From positions 172,833,498 to 172,897,497 of the forward strand of contig NC_057807.1 in assembly GCF_018294505.1 (NCBI RefSeq): 64,000 bases of DNA. Direction: 5' to 3'. Under the pieces are notes generated by a model. It did not search any database, was not told the DNA's origin, and worked only from the letters and a program-made list of their open reading frames with translations. This document shows, in pieces, positions 45,718-56,658 of the stretch. Positions within the stretch are counted from its first letter, which is position 1. Each line of letters opens with the position of its first letter. The stretch is from Triticum aestivum. Taxonomy: Eukaryota; Streptophyta; Magnoliopsida; Poales; Poaceae. The translations under genes and the position numbers were made by a program.

Positions 45718-48700
45718 CTAACTAGGGTGTGACAACTCACCCCCACTCAAAAGAATCTCGTCCCGAGATTTGGGTTCCTCCGGGAAGAAGGCGGGATACT
45801 CAAGTCGAAGACGATCCTCCCTTTCCCAAGTTGCTTCATCCTCAGAATGGTGCGACCATTGAACTTTGAGAAACTTGATATTATGACGTCGAGTGGTACG
45901 CTCGGCCTGATCGAGGATACGAATGTGGTATTCTCGATATGTGAGATTATCTTGGAGATCAAGCGTTTCGTGGTCCACTCCACGGATAGGATCCGAGAAG
46001 CAACGCCTGAGTTGAGAAACGTGAAAGACATCGTGGACTCTGGAGAGGTGCGGAGGTAGTTCCAGCTGGTAGGCAACTTCTCCTCGTTTAGCGAGAATGC
46101 GAAAAGGTCCAATGTAACAAGGAGCCAATTTGCCTTTGATACCAAAACGATGGGTTCCCTTCAGAGGGGTAACCCGAAGATAAGCCTTCTCGTCAACCTC
46201 AAAAGTCATAGCCTTATGTTTTCGGTCATATTGACTCTTTTGACGAGATTGGGCTGTTTTCAACTTTTCACGAACGATGCAAACTTGCTCTTCTGCTTCC
46301 TGAATCATATCTGGGCCAAAGAATTGTCTTTCTCCGGTCTCTGACCAGTTAAGGGGTGTTCGACACCGTCGTCCATAGAGAACTTCAAAAGGGGCTTTAC
46401 CCAAGCTAGATTGATAGCTGTTGTTGTAAGCGAATTCGGCAAATGGAAGGCACTTCTCCCAATCCATTCCGAATGAGATAACAGAGGCTCGAAGCATGTC
46501 TTCTAGAATCTGGTTGACGCGTTCCACTTGACCACTCGACTGAGGGTGGAAAGCGGTGCTAAAGGAGAGACGGGTTCCCATAGCATTTTGGAAACTTTCC
46601 CAAAATCGAGAGGTGAAAAGACTTCCTCGATCCGAGTTAATTTCCAAAGGAACACCATGGAGAGACACTATCCGGGAGATGTATAAGTCTGCCAATTGAC
46701 TAGCGGTTATACTCTCACGAACAGGTAGGAAATGGGCTACTTTGGAAAGACGATCGACAACGACGAAAATAGCATTATTCCCTCTCTTGGTCCTGGGAAA
46801 ACCGGTAATGAAATCCATACCAATTTTATCCCATTTCCATTCAGGAATAGCTAAGGGTTGAAGGGTGCCAGCAGGCCGTTGATGCTCTGCTTTTACACGA
46901 CGACAGACGTCGCAATTAGCAATATACTGAGCAATTTCTCTCTTCATCCTAGTCCACCAGAACCTCTGGCGTAGGTCCTGATACATCTTGGTACTACCGG
47001 GATGAATGGTGAGAGGGGATTCATGAGCCTCCTTAAGGATTAACTGCCGTAGATGCTGGTTCTTGGGAACCACTAGACGGTTCTCAAAGTACACAACACC
47101 ATGATCATTTGTGGAGAAACAACTAGCACCTCCGCTAGCAATGTTCTCTTTGATTTTAGATATTCCCTTATCTCGCTTTTGGGCAGCGATGATTTGATCC
47201 GTAAGGGTAGGTTTCGCTACCAAGGTGGAAAGAAATCCTTGAGGAACAATGTGAAGGTTAAGCTTCCGAAATTCCTCATGGAGAAGCGGTTGACTTTGTT
47301 GTAACATCAGGTTGTTACAATAAGATTTACGACTTAGCGCATCAGCCATGACGTTGGCTTTCCCTGGGGTGTAAGTTATTCCTAAGTCGAAATCTGTGAT
47401 CAACTCGACCCAACGTCTTTGCCTGAGATTCAAATCCGGTTGGGTGAAGATGTACTTCAGACTTTGGTGATCAGTGAATATTTCGCAACGATTACCAAGG
47501 AGGTAATGTCGCCAGGTTTTAAGTGCATAGACTACGGCTGCAAGCTCTAGATCATGAGTAGGATAATTCTCCTCATGTGGGTGCAATTGCCGTGAAGCGT
47601 AAGCAATTACGTGTCGGTCTTGCATGAGAATGCAACCTAGTCCTTGTCGCGAGGCGTCGCAGTAGATAACAAAGTCCTTAGAGAAGTCTGGCGGTACCAG
47701 TACGGGAGCAGAAGTCAGGCGTCTTTTCAGTTCCTGAAAGCTGTGCTCACATTGTGGAGTCCATTCGAACTTTTTATCTTTCTTGAGGAGTTCGGTTAGA
47801 GGTTTAGCAACTTTGGAGAAGTTCTCGACAAAGCGACGACAATAGCTCGCTAAGCCCAGAAAACTCCGAACTTGCTTGACCGATTCAGGTGGAGTCCAAT
47901 TAAGGACGGCTTGAACTCGCTCAGGGTTAACAGCAATACCTTTACCAGATATTACATGACCCAGATAGGTCACTTCTGACAACCAAAATTCACATTTGGA
48001 AAACTTGGCATAAAGGCGATGCTCTCGAAGTTTCTTCAACACTAGCCTTAGATGTTCGGCATGTTCTTCCTCGTTCTTGGAGTAGATGAGTATATCATCG
48101 AGGTAAACCACGACGAATTTGTCCAAATACTCCATGAAGATTGAGTTCATTAACCGAGAAAAGGTGGCTGGAGCGTTGGTTAATCCGAAGGACATAACGG
48201 TGTACTCGTATTGGCCATAACGAGTAACAAAGGCCGTTTTAGGAATGTCCCCGTTTCTGATTTTGATTTGATGGTAGCCCAACCTCAAATCCATCTTGGA
48301 GAAGACTGAGGATCCAGCGAGCTGATCATACAGGTCGTTGATCCTGGGGAGCGGATATTTGTTCTTGATTGTGACCAAATTGACAGGTCGATAATCTACA
48401 ACCATCCGGTCCGTACCATCCTTCTTCTTGACGAATAGGACGGGGCAAGCCCACGGAGATGAACTAGGTCGGATGAAACCCTTTTTCAAGGACTCATCGA
48501 GTTGTTTCTTAAGCTCGGCTAGTTCTAGTGGTGCCATCTTATAGGGTCTTCTAGCAATCGGAACGGTTCCTGGGATGAGGTCTATTACGAACTCAACATC
48601 CCTGTCAGGTGGAACACCTGGCAATTCCTCTGGGAAGACATCTGGGAAGTCACGGACTACCGGAACGTCCTCAAGGTCTGGCAAAGGGCTGGCGTTAAGA

Positions 48701-50193
48701 GAATATAATTGTCGCTCGGCTAACCGGGTCAAGACATTGACTATCTTGCCCGAAGGATGAGTGAGTTGGACAGTCCTAGAGAAGCAATCAATTTTGGCAT
48801 GATGAGCTGACATCCAGTCCATACCCAAAATGATATTAATATCTGAAAATTTGAGAGCTATCAAAGATGCAAGGAAAACAAGTCTGTCGACTTGGATTTC
48901 ATTTCCATAACTTACCCTGGAGGTCTGCCATCTAGAACCGGGAGTAGAAATTTCCATAGTGGATGGCATGTCACAGAATGCGGTGTTATGCAAACGAGCA
49001 TAGTTCTCGGATATAAATGAATGAGAGGCTCCTGTATCGAAAAGAACAGATGCCGGGTGGCAATTAACAAGGAGCGTACCGAGAACGACGTTGGGATCCT
49101 CTTGAGCTTCTTCGGCAGAGATACAGTTGACATGGCCACGTGTAGCGGTGGCCGGCTTGGCGTGGAACACTTTTCCTGTCGGCTTGCCACGGCCAACAGC
49201 TTTAGCAGATTGGTTGGGGTTGGTTTGGGGACACTCACGCATATAGTGGCCAGATTCCCCACACTTGAAACAAGTCACGGAACTGGTACGTGGAGGAGCA
49301 TTGTTGGTTGGACCCCCATAGGGCTTGGCTGGTGCAGACTGTTGAACGGGGCGAGGCGCCTGGAAGGATGGCCTCGGTGTGAACCTAGGTGGCAGGGCAG
49401 TGTTGGGCACCCACACGCGGCGCTTCTGAGGACCCGCACCGGATGAGGAACCCATGTCACGGCCATGCTTGCGTGTTGCGTCATAATCAGTCTGACCAGT
49501 CTCAGCACTGATGGCCTTGTTAACAAGCTTCTGAAAAGATGTGCACTCATGCAGACGGAGGTCGCGGCGAAGCTCAGGACTAAGTCCCTTACGGAACCTT
49601 GCTTGCTTCTTGGCATCAGTAGAAACTTCCTCAGTTGCATATCGTGCGAGGTTACCGAACTCCCTGCTGTAAGCATCCACAGAGAGTCGGCCCTGAGTGA
49701 AACTGCAAAATTCCTCACGTTTACGGTCCATGAGACCCTCCGGAATGTGATGTTCACGGAAAGCCTCGCTGAATTCAGCCCAAGTGGTGACATGGCCCGC
49801 TGGGCGCATAGCTCCATAATTCTCCCACCATAGACTGGCGGGGCCTTCAAGATGATATGCAGCAAAGGTGACCTTGTCAGCCTCAGCCACCAGCGCGGAA
49901 CGCAGCTTGTGGGAGATACTGCGAAGCCAGTCATCAGCGTCGAGAGGCTCGACGGAGTGGTGGAACGTGGGTGGATGTAACTTGATAAAATCACTGAGTG
50001 ACACCACGTTAGTCCTCTGATGGTGTGCTGTGTTCTGTTCAATACGCTCCAACAAACGGTTGGTCTCCCGCTTGTTTCTTTCGGCTTCCATCATAACCTC
50101 GGCTAGGGAAGGAGGATGAGGCAGATTTGCATTCCTGACTTCACTGCCTTCGGCCTGCTCTTGAGGAGCAGGGTTAGTGCGCGTGTTGACCAT
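45718..50193 (-). CDS. C gag-pol polyprotein (1,491 residues, uninterrupted)
   Basis: Start chosen at 50193 ([10 protein letters not shown]), which follows a leader and matches usual gag starts; an in-frame upstream ATG exists at 50286. Domains: gag about 80-230; zinc knuckle [14 protein letters not shown] 308-321; protease LFDTGAS with Asp386; RT with YLDD 697-700; RNase H Asp846, Glu883, Asp908, Asp951; integrase zinc site His1057, His1064, Cys1094, Cys1097; catalytic Asp1127, Asp1188, Glu1224 (60 and 35 residues between, ideal); chromodomain about 1422-1475 ([20 protein letters not shown]). All key residues are present. The stop TAG (45718-45720) lies inside the 3' LTR, so the frame crosses the polypurine tract. 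It makes capsid, protease, RT/RNase H and a chromatin-targeted integrase. Confidence 0.97.
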   Translation of the reverse strand: MVNTRTNPAPQEQAEGSEVRNANLPHPPSLAEVMMEAERNKRETNRLLERIEQNTAHHQRTNVVSLSDFIKLHPPTFHHSVEPLDADDWLRSISHKLRSALVAEADKVTFAAYHLEGPASLWWENYGAMRPAGHVTTWAEFSEAFREHHIPEGLMDRKREEFCSFTQGRLSVDAYSREFGNLARYATEEVSTDAKKQARFRKGLSPELRRDLRLHECTSFQKLVNKAISAETGQTDYDATRKHGRDMGSSSGAGPQKRRVWVPNTALPPRFTPRPSFQAPRPVQQSAPAKPYGGPTNNAPPRTSSVTCFKCGESGHYMRECPQTNPNQSAKAVGRGKPTGKVFHAKPATATRGHVNCISAEEAQEDPNVVLGTLLVNCHPASVLFDTGASHSFISENYARLHNTAFCDMPSTMEISTPGSRWQTSRVSYGNEIQVDRLVFLASLIALKFSDINIILGMDWMSAHHAKIDCFSRTVQLTHPSGKIVNVLTRLAERQLYSLNASPLPDLEDVPVVRDFPDVFPEELPGVPPDRDVEFVIDLIPGTVPIARRPYKMAPLELAELKKQLDESLKKGFIRPSSSPWACPVLFVKKKDGTDRMVVDYRPVNLVTIKNKYPLPRINDLYDQLAGSSVFSKMDLRLGYHQIKIRNGDIPKTAFVTRYGQYEYTVMSFGLTNAPATFSRLMNSIFMEYLDKFVVVYLDDILIYSKNEEEHAEHLRLVLKKLREHRLYAKFSKCEFWLSEVTYLGHVISGKGIAVNPERVQAVLNWTPPESVKQVRSFLGLASYCRRFVENFSKVAKPLTELLKKDKKFEWTPQCEHSFQELKRRLTSAPVLVPPDFSKDFVIYCDASRQGLGCILMQDRHVIAYASRQLHPHEENYPTHDLELAAVVYALKTWRHYLLGNRCEIFTDHQSLKYIFTQPDLNLRQRRWVELITDFDLGITYTPGKANVMADALSRKSYCNNLMLQQSQPLLHEEFRKLNLHIVPQGFLSTLVAKPTLTDQIIAAQKRDKGISKIKENIASGGASCFSTNDHGVVYFENRLVVPKNQHLRQLILKEAHESPLTIHPGSTKMYQDLRQRFWWTRMKREIAQYIANCDVCRRVKAEHQRPAGTLQPLAIPEWKWDKIGMDFITGFPRTKRGNNAIFVVVDRLSKVAHFLPVRESITASQLADLYISRIVSLHGVPLEINSDRGSLFTSRFWESFQNAMGTRLSFSTAFHPQSSGQVERVNQILEDMLRASVISFGMDWEKCLPFAEFAYNNSYQSSLGKAPFEVLYGRRCRTPLNWSETGERQFFGPDMIQEAEEQVCIVREKLKTAQSRQKSQYDRKHKAMTFEVDEKAYLRVTPLKGTHRFGIKGKLAPCYIGPFRILAKRGEVAYQLELPPHLSRVHDVFHVSQLRRCFSDPIRGVDHETLDLQDNLTYREYHIRILDQAERTTRRHNIKFLKVQWSHHSEDEATWEREDRLRLEYPAFFPEEPKSRDEILLSGGELSHPS

Positions 50194-50318
50194 CCTAGGT
50201 AAACAAGACAATGATTTAGTCAGGATGATAAAATTCCGACATAGGATACAGAATGTAAGGAATAACTCGGAATGCAAGATGATCATCCGTATGACATGGT
50301 AGATACAGAAACTGCTTC

Positions 50319-50324
50319 TTTATT
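50319..50324 (-). terminator. Poly(A) signal between upstream ORF and gag in C
   Basis: AATAAA on the minus strand, 212 bp after the upstream ORF stop and before gag, at the same place as in E (60141-60146). Confidence 0.5.
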
Positions 50325-50535
50325 CCATCGTCATACACACCATACAGGGTTTAGTACAAGACCAAACAAAGTACTATTACGGTGAAAAGAGGATTACATC
50401 TCATCGGAGGCATTCCCAGCTCCTATACATTATTTTTCTACACCTCCGGAAGGCGATACAGTTAGGTCATATCCCACGAGTCACGCAGGACGATAAACGA
50501 CACAGCTAACACGAACTAGTGATACTACCACTAAC

Positions 50536-51309
50536 TCAGACCGATCCGTAGTAGTCCTCGTAGAAGTCACCTCCATAGCCTGGAAGCTCAACATGATCAT
50601 CCGGAAACAGACGATCTCGCGGAGCTTGTGGACCATAGGGGCTAGGATGAGGTCTTGGACCAACAGACGGTGGCCTGCGGGGACCGCGAGGTGGGGTGAT
50701 GCCTCCTACATCACGCCAACCCATCACGTCTGGCAGAGCAGATCTCACAGGATAGAGATCGCGCATATCCGAATATCCAGCTTGCACCGCCGGTGCAAAC
50801 CGAGTCAATGTGGCCCAGTGGTCAGCACGGGCATTGAAGAGCTCTAACCTCAAGGCCCGATTTTCACGGTCCTTATCCTCGAGCATCTCAGCAGTGGTGC
50901 GAGTCCGTGAATCCTCCTGGGTGGGGTCAGCATAGATAGCCTGGAGATACCCTTATGCTCCCTGAAGTGATCCTGGCATATACCGGAAATCAGAGTCCCG
51001 AAATAGGCCAGACCTGACTCGCATGATGGTCATCATAGAGTAGGCGGCATCCTGCACAGCCATCTCAATAGTAACCCCGAGTCCATAGGAGCAGTGAAGG
51101 GGCTCGGTGGACCCAGGATAGGATGGAAATATCCTGACAGTGCAGAGATACTGGCTTTGATTAAAGTCTCAGAATTGCTCTTCGACCGTGTACTCAGGAT
51201 ACCAACGGTATCCAGCCCCAGTCATTAACCTGACCAACATGGCAGTATGGTCGGGTACATCTAGGCATCGAGTCAGGCGAACCACTTGATTGAGGTCGCG
51301 AGTGGCCAT
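50536..51309 (-). pseudogene. C upstream ORF, two nonsense mutations
   Basis: Same 774-nt length and frame as the intact ORF of E, with no indel. TGA at 51169-51171 (codon 47) replaces CGA, and TAA at 50953-50955 (codon 119) replaces CAA; both are C-to-T changes on the coding strand. The C-terminal 116 codons (from MLEDKDREN) remain open. The protein is unnamed; see the E copy. Confidence 0.85.
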
Positions 51310-51734
51310 CTGAAAGCACAATCATAATGCAAAGGCATTAGAATTTCTAGCAAAATTTCGGCAGCATAACAGCAGTAAATGCTCAAGAAGGATTTTGAGA
51401 CATTTGACAAAGGATTTCATACACACTCAACATCATCATATCAAAGTTCTGAATCCATCCTAACAACATAACGTGGTAGTAGAACTGAACTAGGCTTGTA
51501 TCCATCAACCCTATAAGGTACTACTGATTAGTAACACGTGATCCTGATAGAGAGAATAGATCCTAATTCCTTAACCCCCGGTGGAAGAATAGACTGACTC
51601 AGATCAGAATGTCATAAGATAAAGGAGTAAAAAGAGCCTTACGTTCCACCCACAAACAATTCCCCTACATATAACTAAAGAATTTCTAGACTCAACATCG
51701 ACCAGTTTGGCTTGGAGAACCTACAGGCAGTCCG

Positions 51735-51746
51735 GCTCTGATGCCA
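51735..51746 (-). other. Primer binding site of C
   Basis: Minus-strand TGGCATCAGAGC, one base different from the initiator-Met complement TGGTATCAGAGC and identical to E. Confidence 0.85.
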
Positions 51747-51750
51747 ACGC

Positions 51751-51816
51751 TGTCCAGGACCCCGACTCGATGTCACATCGATCTAGCCTGGTAACACCTC
51801 ATATCACTTTGCGGCC
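51751..51816 (-). repeat. C 5' LTR stub (66 bp)
   Basis: Matches only the last part of the LTR, up to 'catatcactttgcggcc'. It then jumps to element D, where an intact LTR would read 'tcacgcacgg'. The promoter and about 4 kb of LTR are missing. An extra C near 51755 differs from the 3' LTR. Confidence 0.9.
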
Positions 51817-51817
51817 A

Positions 51818-52294
51818 GATTTTGTGGCGGAATGGACAGGGGCGCCAGGGCTCAAACGCGCGAGGATCAGTCGCTTTCCCAAGAAGATGAAGGCGCTGCT
51901 GGCTGCTGTCATGTACTTCAACGGAGCGTTCTTGCGACATGGTGCAGGGCTGGCGGATTGCTCATATCTCCACTCAGGGACAAGCTCATTAGCCGTGCAG
52001 CTCTGTTTCCAGCATGGAGGAGAAGGTCTCCGACACATAGCAAGAATACGAGGGCCTGATAGCAGGTTTGAAAGCTGCAGCCACCTTGGGGGTAAAGCGC
52101 CTCATCATCAAGGGCGATTCACAACTCCTGGTCAATTTCTCCAACATGTGGTACGAGCCGAAGGACGAGCACATGGAAGCGTATCTTGCGGAGGTCCACA
52201 GGATGGAAAAGCAGTTTTGGGGATTGGAGTTGCAACATGTACTCCGCGGCACCAATCAAGAGGCTGATGACATCGCTAGGAGGGCGTCCCGGTG
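51818..52294 (+). pseudogene. D archaeal-type RNase H remnant
   Basis: Frames shift between FVAEWTG, VMYFNGAFLRHGAG and LGVKRLIIKGDSQLLVNF...NQEADDIARRAS. The catalytic Asp of YFDGAF is Asn here (GAC to AAC). Same domain as T1 and T2 but a separate family. Confidence 0.8.
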
Positions 52295-52489
52295 ACTGCC
52301 TCAGGAGCCCGGCGTCTTCGAGGAACGACTCTTCAAGCCCTCAGCAGCACCGTCACTATCAAGTACAGCGCAGCCTTGAGAGGAGCTCCCTCAACCACCT
52401 GCCTCAGGAGCTTCGGCCTGTGGCCCGACCTCAGGAGCGCGCCTACTCCTGGCACTGGAGCCTCAGGAGGGATGTTGGACTGCAGAATT

Positions 52490-52700
52490 CAAGGATTACC
52501 TGATGCAAGGGACTCTGCCAGAGAAGGAGGAGGACGCGGAACGCGTGGCACGGTAGGCCGCGGCCTACTGCATCCAAGACGGAGAGCTCTACCAGAAGCG
52601 GCTGAATGATGTTTCCCTGTGTTGCATCTCCAGGGAGCAGGGGAAAGAGTTGCTGGCAGACATTCACGGTGGAGACTGTGGGCACCACTCGTCATCATGG
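52490..52700 (+). pseudogene. D integrase N-terminal remnant
   Basis: Reads FKDYLMQGTLPE-like, then AYCIQDGELYQKRLNDV, SREQGKELLADIHGGDCGHH, the zinc-binding lead of a Tat integrase, across at least one stop. It ends at about 52700, where sequence jumps to the element's 3' region. 52295-52489 holds the RNase H-integrase linker in broken frame. Confidence 0.7.
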
Positions 52701-53052
52701 ACCTCTTCGGCGGTGCCATGGGACGTAGAGGGTGGCTGGAGCAGGGAGAAAGAAGAAGCAAGCGGAAGGAGGAAGATGTGCAGCAGGGGCCTGCACCCTC
52801 CCACATTTATTACCCGAGGGAGGCCAATCGCCGGCCTCCACGATCGCAGGTAATCATGACTCGTTTCTGCATGCAGGGACTTGTCAAGTCAGGCAGTTGC
52901 CGAGGCAGCGTAGGGAAGCGGAGACGCCCACATCCAATCAACCGCCACTCGGCGCCCAAGGTCCCAGGCTGTTGGGGCCCGCGGCGCTCCGCACTTGCCC
53001 TTTCGCTTCTCTGCTAAGCCATGTCCGAGCATCCCTTGGGCCCGGGGGCTAC
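52701..53052 (+). other. D 3' untranslated region and polypurine tract
   Basis: Matches, in reverse, the sequence between B's LTR and its antisense gene (35516-35690), including 'gtgggcgtctccgcttcc'. Ends GGGCCCGGGGGCTAC (53038-53052) before the LTR. No gene seen. Confidence 0.65.
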
Positions 53053-53951
53053 TGTCGACGTTCTGGGAACGAGGGTCCGCAAACTTACCTGCCTGCGTCC
53101 TGCAGCGTGGCACAAGTGGTGGCCCAGTATGGCCCATCTTCATCAACTCAAGCTCAAGACCCTCGCGAGGAGCCAAGCCTCGCGGGGCGGATGATGCAAG
53201 GCTTCCTCAGGAGCGGCCTCACCAGGCAGGCTCGCAAGGAGGCGGAGAGATCAAGGCAAGGGTACCTCGTGAGGTGCCCGTGATGCAAGCCATGACGATC
53301 GAGACCAGGCGGCCGCCGGCCTGCGCAGTGTCCTTGTTTCCTCTTTGGTGTAAAGGAGGCAAGCACAGGCACGGAGTACCGAGGCATCAGGAAAAGGTTA
53401 CCATTTTGGTGCAACAAGACCAAGACCAGCAGAGCGGCAGGATGGAGGTCACCGTGGAGCCCAAGATGGCGTCATCGCCAATGCCTTTGGCAGCGGAAGA
53501 CCAACTTTAGTCAGGATAACTTGTACTAGATGTTCCCCTTCAAAATGGCCGTTGTTGGTGCCCTTCCCACTCAATATTTGGGAAGAGTACTAGGGCCTCT
53601 ATATATAGGGATAGCCACCATCATAGAAGGTGATCCGACCTCACCTGGAACCAACGAGAGCTTAGAGAATCCCTCTCAAGCATCCAGCCCAAGAACACCT
53701 CTCGCGAGGCTGTTCTTCCCCTTGTACTGTTCACCATCACCCCCTGAGGTAATCCACCACACCACACACTGGAGTAGGGTATTACACCACAATGTTGGCC
53801 CGAACCTGTATAAATCTTGTGTCCCTCGTGATGTTCATCATGTAGCCTAGATTCTTAGCAAGGCGTTCGGATGTGGATTGGTAGGGGGAAGATCTTCACG
53901 CGCACCCAAGAGTTCGAACCTCAAGGGTCTGCCAGAACCCCACATCCAACA
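53053..53951 (+). repeat. B-type LTR copy 4 (3' LTR of D)
   Basis: TGTCGACGTTCTGG to CACATCCAACA. TATA-like TATATATAG lies near 53600. Right flank ATCGG does not match the left flank of B's LTR (CTTCC), so no shared target duplication. Confidence 0.85.
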
Positions 53952-54688
53952 ATCGGCCCCGGCATCTTCAGCGTGTTCTAGGCGTAATGTGAAGCCTCCA
54001 TGAATTTTGCCAGTGCCGGGCGGCCGAGGATCCCATTGTAGGGCAAGGGGATCTCGGCTACATCAAAGACAATCCTCTCCATCCTGTAATTCAGCTCGCC
54101 TCCGAACGTCATGGGCAGTGTGACCTTTCCCTCGCTAGCCCCCCCTGGTGACCCCTTAGAACGTGCCCATCTCCTCGAGGTCTCCATCAGGGATCTGCCT
54201 CTTGATAACAACAGCGAGATCAAGTCAGACCGGCTCCGCCGTTAACCAGCATCTTCGTCACCTTGAGGTTGCGGATTGTTGGTGAAACCAACAATGGCAA
54301 GCACCCGACCGCAGTAGTGCGGTCAGGATGGTCCTTGTTGTCGAAGATGACATGCGTGCTAGACCACTTCAGCGGCTTCCGTGCGTCGAGCGACGGCTCC
54401 ACCACTGTGATCTCACGCGCCCACTGCTTGAGCTGGCGGTGGGATTATGCGGCGAGGTGCCACCATCGATGTACATGGCTTCTGTGGCTTTCTGGAACTC
54501 GTGGTCGTCAGACTCATCGTCCTTGTCATGATCATCGTCTTCCTGCTTCTTGTCGCGGCCCCGGGCGGGCCACTCCTGCTGATTATCCTTGTCGCAGCGG
54601 CCTCCTTGGCCGCCACACTTCTTGCCGGATCCCTCGGCACCCTCTTGGCCCTTCTCCTTGTCCGGCCGCTCATACTCGGCTGTCTGCT
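53952..54688 (-). mobile_element. T3: Tat gag-protease fragment of the T1/T2 family
   Basis: Minus strand: protease with KMLVNGGAGL (catalytic Asp now Asn, GAC to AAC), LPYNGILGRPALAKFMEASHYA, LKWSSTHVIFDNKDHPDRTTAVG; then an acidic linker in shifted frames. The sequence corresponds to T1 at about 5255-6060. T2 stops at the T1-equivalent position of about 4850, so T3 may be the rest of T2 with about 400 bp lost. It ends at 54688 where E begins. Confidence 0.8.
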
Positions 54689-54946
54689 TGTCACACCCTA
54701 GCTAGTCATGCATTACTAAACACTTTCACCAGAAACCTGAAATGGGGATGATAGAACCCCCAGTCCCCTCTGAAACCAACTAGGGTTTACTAAAAACTTT
54801 TTCAATGAACCTGAAATGCCCTTCTAAAATGCCCATCATTTTTGTCTTGGTTCAGAACCTCTGCCAAAAGTAGTGCACATTTTCCTAGGCCATCTTAGGG
54901 TTTTTGAATTAAATCATAAATATTTGAATTTGGGCATTTAAAATTA

Positions 54947-54954
54947 TATAAAAT
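54947..54954 (+). promoter_or_regulatory. TATA-like element of E LTR
   Basis: TATAAAAT in the context conserved with the LARD LTR (19376-19383). Predicted from conservation only. Confidence 0.45.
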
Positions 54955-56592
54955 ATTTAAATGCTCAAATATCTCCAAACTAAAATGTTTCATGTTGGAA
55001 ATAATCCAACTATGGACCAGGAGTAGTTTGGTGATTTTAGGAGTTGCCTAAGTATTTTATTTAATTCAACAAAGTTGCAGAAGTATTAAAAAAACAGAAA
55101 ACAGAAAGAAATGGAAAAACTTACCTGGCGCCTGCTCCCGGCCCACCTGCCGCCCAGCCCAGCGCCGCTCCAGCGAGCTGCTTGCCGGCCAGGCAGGCAG
55201 GCAGGTGCCCGACGGCGACCGCAGCGCGCGCCACGCACCTGCTCGCCGCCTCGCCGCTCCCCTCGCCCAATGATGTCGTGGATCAGCCTCTCTCGCTCCC
55301 CGAACCCCCAGACACCCCCTCTCCTCTCCAGCTCCTCCCCCTCGCGCTCCCCCGCCATGGCCGACGCTACGCCGCCCTGCCTCGTCGTAGCCGTGCTCCC
55401 CGCCGCCGTGCGTCCTCTGTCGTGTCCAGGAGCTCCGCGCTGTCCACTTCATCGAGCAAGCCGAGCCCCGAGCGCTCGCAACGCCCGAGTCCACACCGCA
55501 ACGACCTCGCCCGAACCGCCGTCGCCGGAGATCCCCTTCAATGCCGTCGTCACTCTGGTCCATCTCCGGCCACACCAAGGGCTTCGTCGCACTCACTGTG
55601 AGCTTAGCCATCTTCCCCTCCCTTCCGTTCTTGCTCCCGAGCCGTGTAGCGACCTCCCGGAGCTCAACCGCACCCACCGCCGTGGAGCTCGTCGCCAACG
55701 TGCTCCCAGTCATCCTCCGGCCACTCCACGGTGTTCGTCATGCTCACCGTGTCACTTAGCACCTAGCTAGCCACTCCCCGAGCCTCACCGACCCCTCTAG
55801 CGTCAAGTTCGTCTTCGGCCGAACCCTGGTGGCCGCCAAAGGCATCGCCGGCGCCAACTCCGGCCACCCCGACCCCAACGGACTCCACCAAGAGCTGCAG
55901 CTCGTCCTCAGCTCCACTCCGGTGGTCTCCGCGACCCATTTGGTGGCCGAAACAGCCAGAACCACTTCCGCCGCCGCGTCGGGCTCGCCGGCGGCTAAAC
56001 GCCGGTGCAGCCGACCCGGGTTTGACCACGGGTGGGCCCTGGTTGACTCCCCTGAGTCAATGACAGGTGGGGCCCAGCCCTGTTAATTAAACAGGTTTAG
56101 TTTTAATTAAACTTTAATTAATCTAATCACACTGACACATGGGACCCACTGTCAGGTTTGACCCGGACGTGTTCCGTTGACCTGCTGACGTCACACAGAC
56201 GTCAGGCTGACGCAATAATTGATTTTCTGGAATTAATCTAATATAGGAAATTCCAGAATATAGTTTAAACTTCAAAAATTCATAACTTTTATTCTGTAAC
56301 TCCAAATCAGACAAATTATATATGAAAAATGATCAGAAAAATCCAATCTATCCATCTGTACTATTTTCATGCATGATTAAACAAGTTAACCTGATGTTTA
56401 ATGCAGAACAATGAAAAGCACTTTAAAAGGCCATGTTTGAGTTTGAAATTTGAATCTTTGATTCAAATTGGTTCAAACCCTTCTGGTCTTAGTTGCATTA
56501 GCCCAACACACTCATATTGCTATGTTTCATGCATGCATCATATTGTTGCACATTGTTTGGTGATGGTTGTGTATCGGTGTTCTTTGCGGCAG

Positions 56593-56658
56593 GTTCTGCC
56601 CCCGAGGAGTACCGTGATTACCCTAACGAAGAACCGTATCAGTGCATCGAACCATCAG
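56593..56658 (+). other. LTR exon-like segment 1 in E
   Basis: 66 nt after a TTGCGGCAG acceptor and before a CAG|GCAAGC donor (GC-AG intron type). One frame reads 21 residues, rich in Glu/Asp/Pro/Tyr (EEYRDYPNEEPY), leaving one base (G) at the 3' end. Confidence 0.4.

Larger units (their letters stand above)
41693..45734 (-). repeat. C 3' LTR (4,042 bp)
   Basis: TGTCAGGACCCC at 41693 and GTGTGACA at 45734. Matches the E 5' LTR throughout. Element-sense features: poly(A) signal (TTTATT on the plus strand, 42296-42301) and exon-like segments at 43749-43814 and 42500-42555, equal in length to those of E. Confidence 0.93.
41693..51816 (-). mobile_element. C: chromodomain Gypsy element with intact polyprotein
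   Basis: Minus strand: 5' LTR stub (51751-51816), PBS, leader, broken upstream ORF, intact gag-pol, polypurine tract and 3' LTR (41693-45734). The DDE integrase with C-terminal chromodomain places it in the chromoviruses, probably the Tekay/Del lineage. Left flank GTCAC cannot be paired because the right end is deleted. It is nearly identical to E. Confidence 0.93.
51817..53951 (+). mobile_element. D: 3' end of a B-family element, plus strand
   Basis: RNase H and integrase remnants, then the leader of the B antisense gene in reverse, polypurine tract and B-type LTR. The 5' part is missing at the junction with C. The antisense gene body and most of integrase are deleted at about 52700. Confidence 0.8.
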
